Part shown: one piece after another, positions 61,039 to 64,000 of the stretch | Layout: each line of letters begins with the position of its first letter | Numbering within the stretch: the stretch's first letter is position 1 | Source of the DNA: Clostridia bacterium UC5.1-1E11 | GTDB lineage: Bacteria > Bacillota > Clostridia > Oscillospirales > Acutalibacteraceae | NCBI GenBank assembly: GCA_001305115.1 | Contig: BCAA01000015.1 | Location: forward strand, 1 to 64,000 | Length of the DNA stretch: 64,000 bases | Direction: 5' to 3' | Translations under genes and position numbers: made by a program | Notes under the pieces: model-generated | The model's input: only the letters and a program-made list of their open reading frames with translations | What the model was told of the DNA's origin: nothing | Databases searched by the model: none

Positions 61039-62832
61039 TTATCTCTTCACAATCGCACTGAACTTGCACTTTTCCATGCAAGCGCCGCACTTGATGCATT
61101 TGCTCGTATCGATCACATGCGGCTTCTTCACGGTACCGCTGATGGCGCCGACCGGGCAGTTGCGCGCACAAAGCGTACAACCTTTGCACTTGTCTTCCAA
61201 GATGTAGTAATTCGTCAACGCCTTACATGCGCCCGCCGGGCAGCGTTTCTCCGTAACGTGTGCAATGTACTCGTCGCGGAAATAATGCAGGGTGGAGAGC
61301 ACCGGATTCGGCGCAGTCTGCCCCAAAGCGCAGAGCGAATTCTCCTTCAGATAGTTGCACAGTTCTTCCAGACGGTCAATGTCCTCCAATGTGCCATTGC
61401 CGCTCGTAATCTTATTGAGGATCTCCAGCAGGCGGCGCGTGCCAACACGGCACGGGGTGCACTTACCGCAGGACTCATCCACAGTAAATTCCAAGAAGAA
61501 CTTCGCAATGTCCACCATACAGGTGGTATCATCCATGACAATCAAGCCGCCGGAACCCATCATGGAGCCGATGGCAATCAGGTTGTCATAATCGATCGGA
61601 ACATCCATCTGGGAAGCCGGGATACAGCCGCCGGAAGGACCTCCAGTCTGAGCCGCCTTAAAGGAATGGCCATCCGGCACACCGCCGCCAATCTCCTCGA
61701 CGATCTCGCGCAGAGTGGTCCCCATCGGGACTTCCACAAGGCCGGTGTGCTTGATCTTGCCGCCCAGGGCGAACACTTTCGTGCCCTTGCTCTTCTCCGT
61801 ACCCATGGATGCAAACCAGTCCGCACCCTTGAGGATAATCTGGGCAACATTGGCATAAGTTTCTACGTTATTCAAGATGGTTGGCTTGCCAAACAGGCCC
61901 TTAAGCGCCGGGAACGGCGGACGCGGGCGAGGCTCGCCACGTTTGCCCTCGATGGAGGTCATCAGAGCCGTCTCTTCGCCGCAGACAAACGCGCCGGCGC
62001 CCAGACGAAGCTCAATATCAAAATTAAAATCTGTATCGAAAATATTTTTACCGAGCAGGCCGTACTCCCTAGCCTGATCAATTGCAATTTGCAAACGCTT
62101 TACAGCGATTGGGTATTCTGCACGAACATAAATATATCCCTGAGAAGCACCGATTGCATATCCGGCAATAGCCATTGCTTCCAGAACCGCATGCGGATCA
62201 CCCTCCAAAATGGAACGGTCCATAAAAGCGCCCGGATCGCCTTCGTCCGCATTGCAGCACACATACTTCTGATCCGCCTGGTTCTGCGCGGCAAAGAGCC
62301 ATTTTCTGCCCGTCGGGAAGCCAGCTCCGCCGCGTCCGCGCAGGCCGGATTTGGTGATTACATCAATGACATCCTGTGGGGTCATCTCGGTGAGGGCCTT
62401 GCCCAACGCCTGATAACCGTCAACCGCTATGTACTCATCGATGTCCTCAGGATTGATAACGCCGCAGTTGCGCAGGGCAACACGGTGCTGTTTTTCATAG
62501 AAAGGTGTTTGATTCAGAGACTTGACGGAGTTGGAATCCTCCACTACAGTCTCTTGATAAAGAAGGCGTTTGACGATTCTGCCCTTGAGCAGATGCTCTT
62601 CCACGATCTCCGGTACATCGTCCGGCTTGACCATGCTGTAGAACGCGCCCTCTGGATATACAATCATAATCGGGCCCAAGGCACAGAGGCCGAAGCAGCC
62701 CGTACGGATGACATTGACCTCTTGATCGAGGCCTTTCGCGGCAATTTCCTCTTTCAGACGCTGGATAATCAGCTCACTGTTCGAGGAGGTACATCCCGTA
62801 CCGCCGCAAACCAGTACATTCGAACGATACAT
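61039..62832 (-). CDS. Hydrogenase NuoF-like diaphorase subunit (HndC/HydB type)
   Basis: 597 residues. Thioredoxin-like [2Fe-2S] N-terminus (CGGTGC, then TGCFGLC), NADH-binding SGLRGRGGAGFPTGRKW and FMN-binding CNADEGDPGAFMDRS, the [4Fe-4S] motif ESCGKCTPCRVG, and a C-terminal 2x[4Fe-4S] ferredoxin domain (CKGCTLCARNCP, CIKCGACMEKC). Oxidises or reduces NAD(P)H at the FMN, the place of bifurcation in such complexes. 18 nt upstream of the catalytic subunit gene. Confidence 0.95.
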   Translation of the reverse strand: MYRSNVLVCGGTGCTSSNSELIIQRLKEEIAAKGLDQEVNVIRTGCFGLCALGPIMIVYPEGAFYSMVKPDDVPEIVEEHLLKGRIVKRLLYQETVVEDSNSVKSLNQTPFYEKQHRVALRNCGVINPEDIDEYIAVDGYQALGKALTEMTPQDVIDVITKSGLRGRGGAGFPTGRKWLFAAQNQADQKYVCCNADEGDPGAFMDRSILEGDPHAVLEAMAIAGYAIGASQGYIYVRAEYPIAVKRLQIAIDQAREYGLLGKNIFDTDFNFDIELRLGAGAFVCGEETALMTSIEGKRGEPRPRPPFPALKGLFGKPTILNNVETYANVAQIILKGADWFASMGTEKSKGTKVFALGGKIKHTGLVEVPMGTTLREIVEEIGGGVPDGHSFKAAQTGGPSGGCIPASQMDVPIDYDNLIAIGSMMGSGGLIVMDDTTCMVDIAKFFLEFTVDESCGKCTPCRVGTRRLLEILNKITSGNGTLEDIDRLEELCNYLKENSLCALGQTAPNPVLSTLHYFRDEYIAHVTEKRCPAGACKALTNYYILEDKCKGCTLCARNCPVGAISGTVKKPHVIDTSKCIKCGACMEKCKFSAIVKR

Positions 62833-62844
62833 TTTGCAGCCTCC

Positions 62845-63216
62845 TTATTTTGAATTAGCGCCAATGGTAAACTCTGTGACGACATTGCCGTTGACCAGAT
62901 GATCGTTCACCATGCGGACCGCTTTTTCTGGGGTCATCTTCACATAAGTGATCTTCTCCTTGCCGGGTTCTACAACCTCGACAACTGGTTCAAACTGGCA
63001 GATGCCGATGCATCCCGTCTGGGTAACCATGACATTCTGGAGGCCTCTTTTTGCCACCTCATCCACGATGGTGGTGAGAACTGGGCGTGCGCCCGCAGCG
63101 ATACCGCACGTGGCCATACCGACCAATACGCGGATCGCATCATCCTGTCCTTCCCGCAGCGTGACTTTGCCGCGAGCTTTATCTCGGATTGCCTGAAGTT
63201 CCGCTAACGACTTCAT
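62845..63216 (-). CDS. Hydrogenase [2Fe-2S] subunit (HndB-like)
   Basis: 123 residues from ATG 63216 (SD GGGGAG). Thioredoxin-like ferredoxin fold with cysteines in MATCGIAAGA and TQTGCIGICQFEPVVEV. Companion subunit of tetrameric Hnd-type hydrogenases. 12 nt from the NuoF-like gene. Confidence 0.9.
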   Translation of the reverse strand: MKSLAELQAIRDKARGKVTLREGQDDAIRVLVGMATCGIAAGARPVLTTIVDEVAKRGLQNVMVTQTGCIGICQFEPVVEVVEPGKEKITYVKMTPEKAVRMVNDHLVNGNVVTEFTIGANSK

Positions 63217-63217
63217 A

Positions 63218-63772
63218 CTATATTTTCTCCCCTTTGATGCTTTGTGTTTGTTCATTGAGGAAATCCCGCATCCATGCCACTACATCGGGCATATTCAGCT
63301 CCACTTCCTCGCCCAAGATCCCGCGCAGTTCACGGGTATCCAGTGTAAATTCGCGGTCATCTATTCTGCGATGGAACACAAAATCCCGGTCTGTGTTGCA
63401 AGTGATTAACAGGAGAACCGTGGCATTGATGTCTCCCAACGGGATAAAGTCCACGTGAGAGGGCACAAATTCTGCTGTCACCGCTGTTCCTTTCCCCGGC
63501 TCAGATACGATCCGCAGTTCACCGCCCGTCATTTCCGCTTCCATTTTGAAGAGCGGGATACCCAGGCCTACTTTGCGCGTTGTACGCGTAGTGAAAAAAG
63601 GATCTGTCACATGGGCAACCTGATCCGCAGACATCCCACGGCCATTGTCCACAATCTGGATCGTCAAACGATCCTGAGCGGTATCCTCACAGACCTCCAC
63701 CTCAATGCAAGTCGCTCCCGCTGAAATGGAATTCTGCGCGATGTCCATCACATTTAAAGATAGCTCCCGCAT
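63218..63772 (-). CDS. Histidine-kinase-like ATPase in the hydrogenase operon
   Basis: 184 residues from ATG 63772, which overlaps nothing but lies 1 nt from the NuoE stop. GHKL ATPase domain: N box LSLNVMDIAQNSISAGAT, G1 VDNGRGMS, F/G2 region FFTTRTTRKVGLGIPLFK and G3 GKGTAVTA. No phosphoacceptor His domain or sensor, so it is not a full kinase. Related genes are common inside clostridial Hnd operons; their role is not settled. A regulatory one is likely. Confidence 0.82.
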   Translation of the reverse strand: MRELSLNVMDIAQNSISAGATCIEVEVCEDTAQDRLTIQIVDNGRGMSADQVAHVTDPFFTTRTTRKVGLGIPLFKMEAEMTGGELRIVSEPGKGTAVTAEFVPSHVDFIPLGDINATVLLLITCNTDRDFVFHRRIDDREFTLDTRELRGILGEEVELNMPDVVAWMRDFLNEQTQSIKGEKI

Positions 63773-63773
63773 C

Positions 63774-64000
63774 TTAGTCGCTGTACTTTGCCAAGATTCC
63801 GTCGATTTCCTCCGGCACCAAACGGCCATATACATCGTCATTGATGGTCATGACCGGAGCCAAACCGCAAGCGCCAATACAGCGGCAAGCGGTGAGAGAG
63901 AACTTCCCGTCTGCAGTGCACTCCTCTGGCTGGATGCCGAGCGCAGCGCTCACCTTGTCCAGGACTGCCGCCGCACCCTTTACATAGCAAGCGGTTCCCA
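63774..64000 (-). CDS. Hydrogenase NuoE-like subunit (HndA/HydC type), 5' end off window
   Basis: C-terminal 75 residues: GTACYVKGAAAVLDKVSAAL, FSLTACRCIGACGLAPVM and PEEIDGILAKYSD. The Cys residues of TACYVKGA and CRCIGAC are ligands of the [2Fe-2S] cluster of NuoE. First seen gene of the hydrogenase operon; the start and promoter are outside. Confidence 0.92.
   Translation of the reverse strand, partial: GTACYVKGAAAVLDKVSAALGIQPEECTADGKFSLTACRCIGACGLAPVMTINDDVYGRLVPEEIDGILAKYSD

Noticed and set aside
59632-62853. Long plus-strand open frames (441 and 578 codons) opposite the hydrogenase genes
   Set aside because: They mirror GC-rich codons of two well-recognised hydrogenase genes, have no SD at their starts and resemble no protein family.

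Overview
The window reads as a chromosomal segment of an anaerobic, spore-forming, hydrogen-producing member of the Clostridia, probably Oscillospiraceae/Ruminococcaceae-like. The support is a bifurcating-type [FeFe] hydrogenase operon, a type III glutamine synthetase, a rubredoxin plus flavodiiron (FprA) pair, CotJ spore-coat genes, a YtvI-like AI-2E family protein, tandem DegV proteins, and Gram-positive promoters and Shine-Dalgarno sites. Names come from reading translations and motifs; no database search was run.

Layout. 1-4491 (minus): secreted multidomain GH127-type beta-L-arabinofuranosidase, running off the left edge. 4508-6106: AT-rich, with one decayed gene. 6107-19222 (plus): surface-polysaccharide operon with GT4, GT2, two COG5610-like proteins, a Wzm/Wzt-type exporter, two GT52/polysialyltransferase-like proteins, another GT2, a CMP-Kdo-synthetase-like cytidylyltransferase and an HMGL-type aldolase fused to a DUF115-like domain. 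19795-23916: XRE regulator, initiator tRNA, cadherin-like surface protein, CrtO-like acyltransferase, SDR epimerase. 23983-29679: Ca2+ P-type ATPase, PAP2 phosphatase, rubredoxin, FprA. 30087-37281: lipoprotein, GntR-controlled ABC transporter, YtvI-like protein, XRE regulator, nicotinate phosphoribosyltransferase. 37330-42553: RNase P RNA, GS-III with a possible leader attenuator, MltG-like protein, UPF0104 membrane protein. 42776-46936: cotJABC, in which cotJC is split. 47673-50220: Tn916-type integrase remnant, trxB, decayed DNA. 50609-57692: DUF1292, probable 6S RNA, two DegV, Rrf2, RuvX, histidine phosphatase, pyrD-pyrK-pyrF; then pyrC (to 59015) and the hydrogenase operon to the right edge.

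Main discovery. cotJC is interrupted after codon 30 by a 3,107-bp element (43320-46426) that encodes a compact large serine recombinase, a Fe/Mn superoxide dismutase, three related tiny acidic proteins and a divergent 77-residue protein. Joining the two gene halves at a shared GGACC restores an in-frame, full-length 199-residue CotJC. The joined site is an imperfect inverted repeat (11 of 13 positions) around a central GG, the expected form of a serine-integrase attB. The arrangement matches a skin-like developmental intervening element that would be excised in the mother cell during sporulation.

Data quality. At least 21 single-base indels (20 deletions, 1 insertion), nearly all in A/T homopolymers, break otherwise normal genes including trxB, pyrF, glnN and nadV-type housekeeping genes. 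I treat them as probable consensus errors of a long-read assembly and annotate those genes as whole CDSs with the break position stated. The cotJC split cannot be explained this way.
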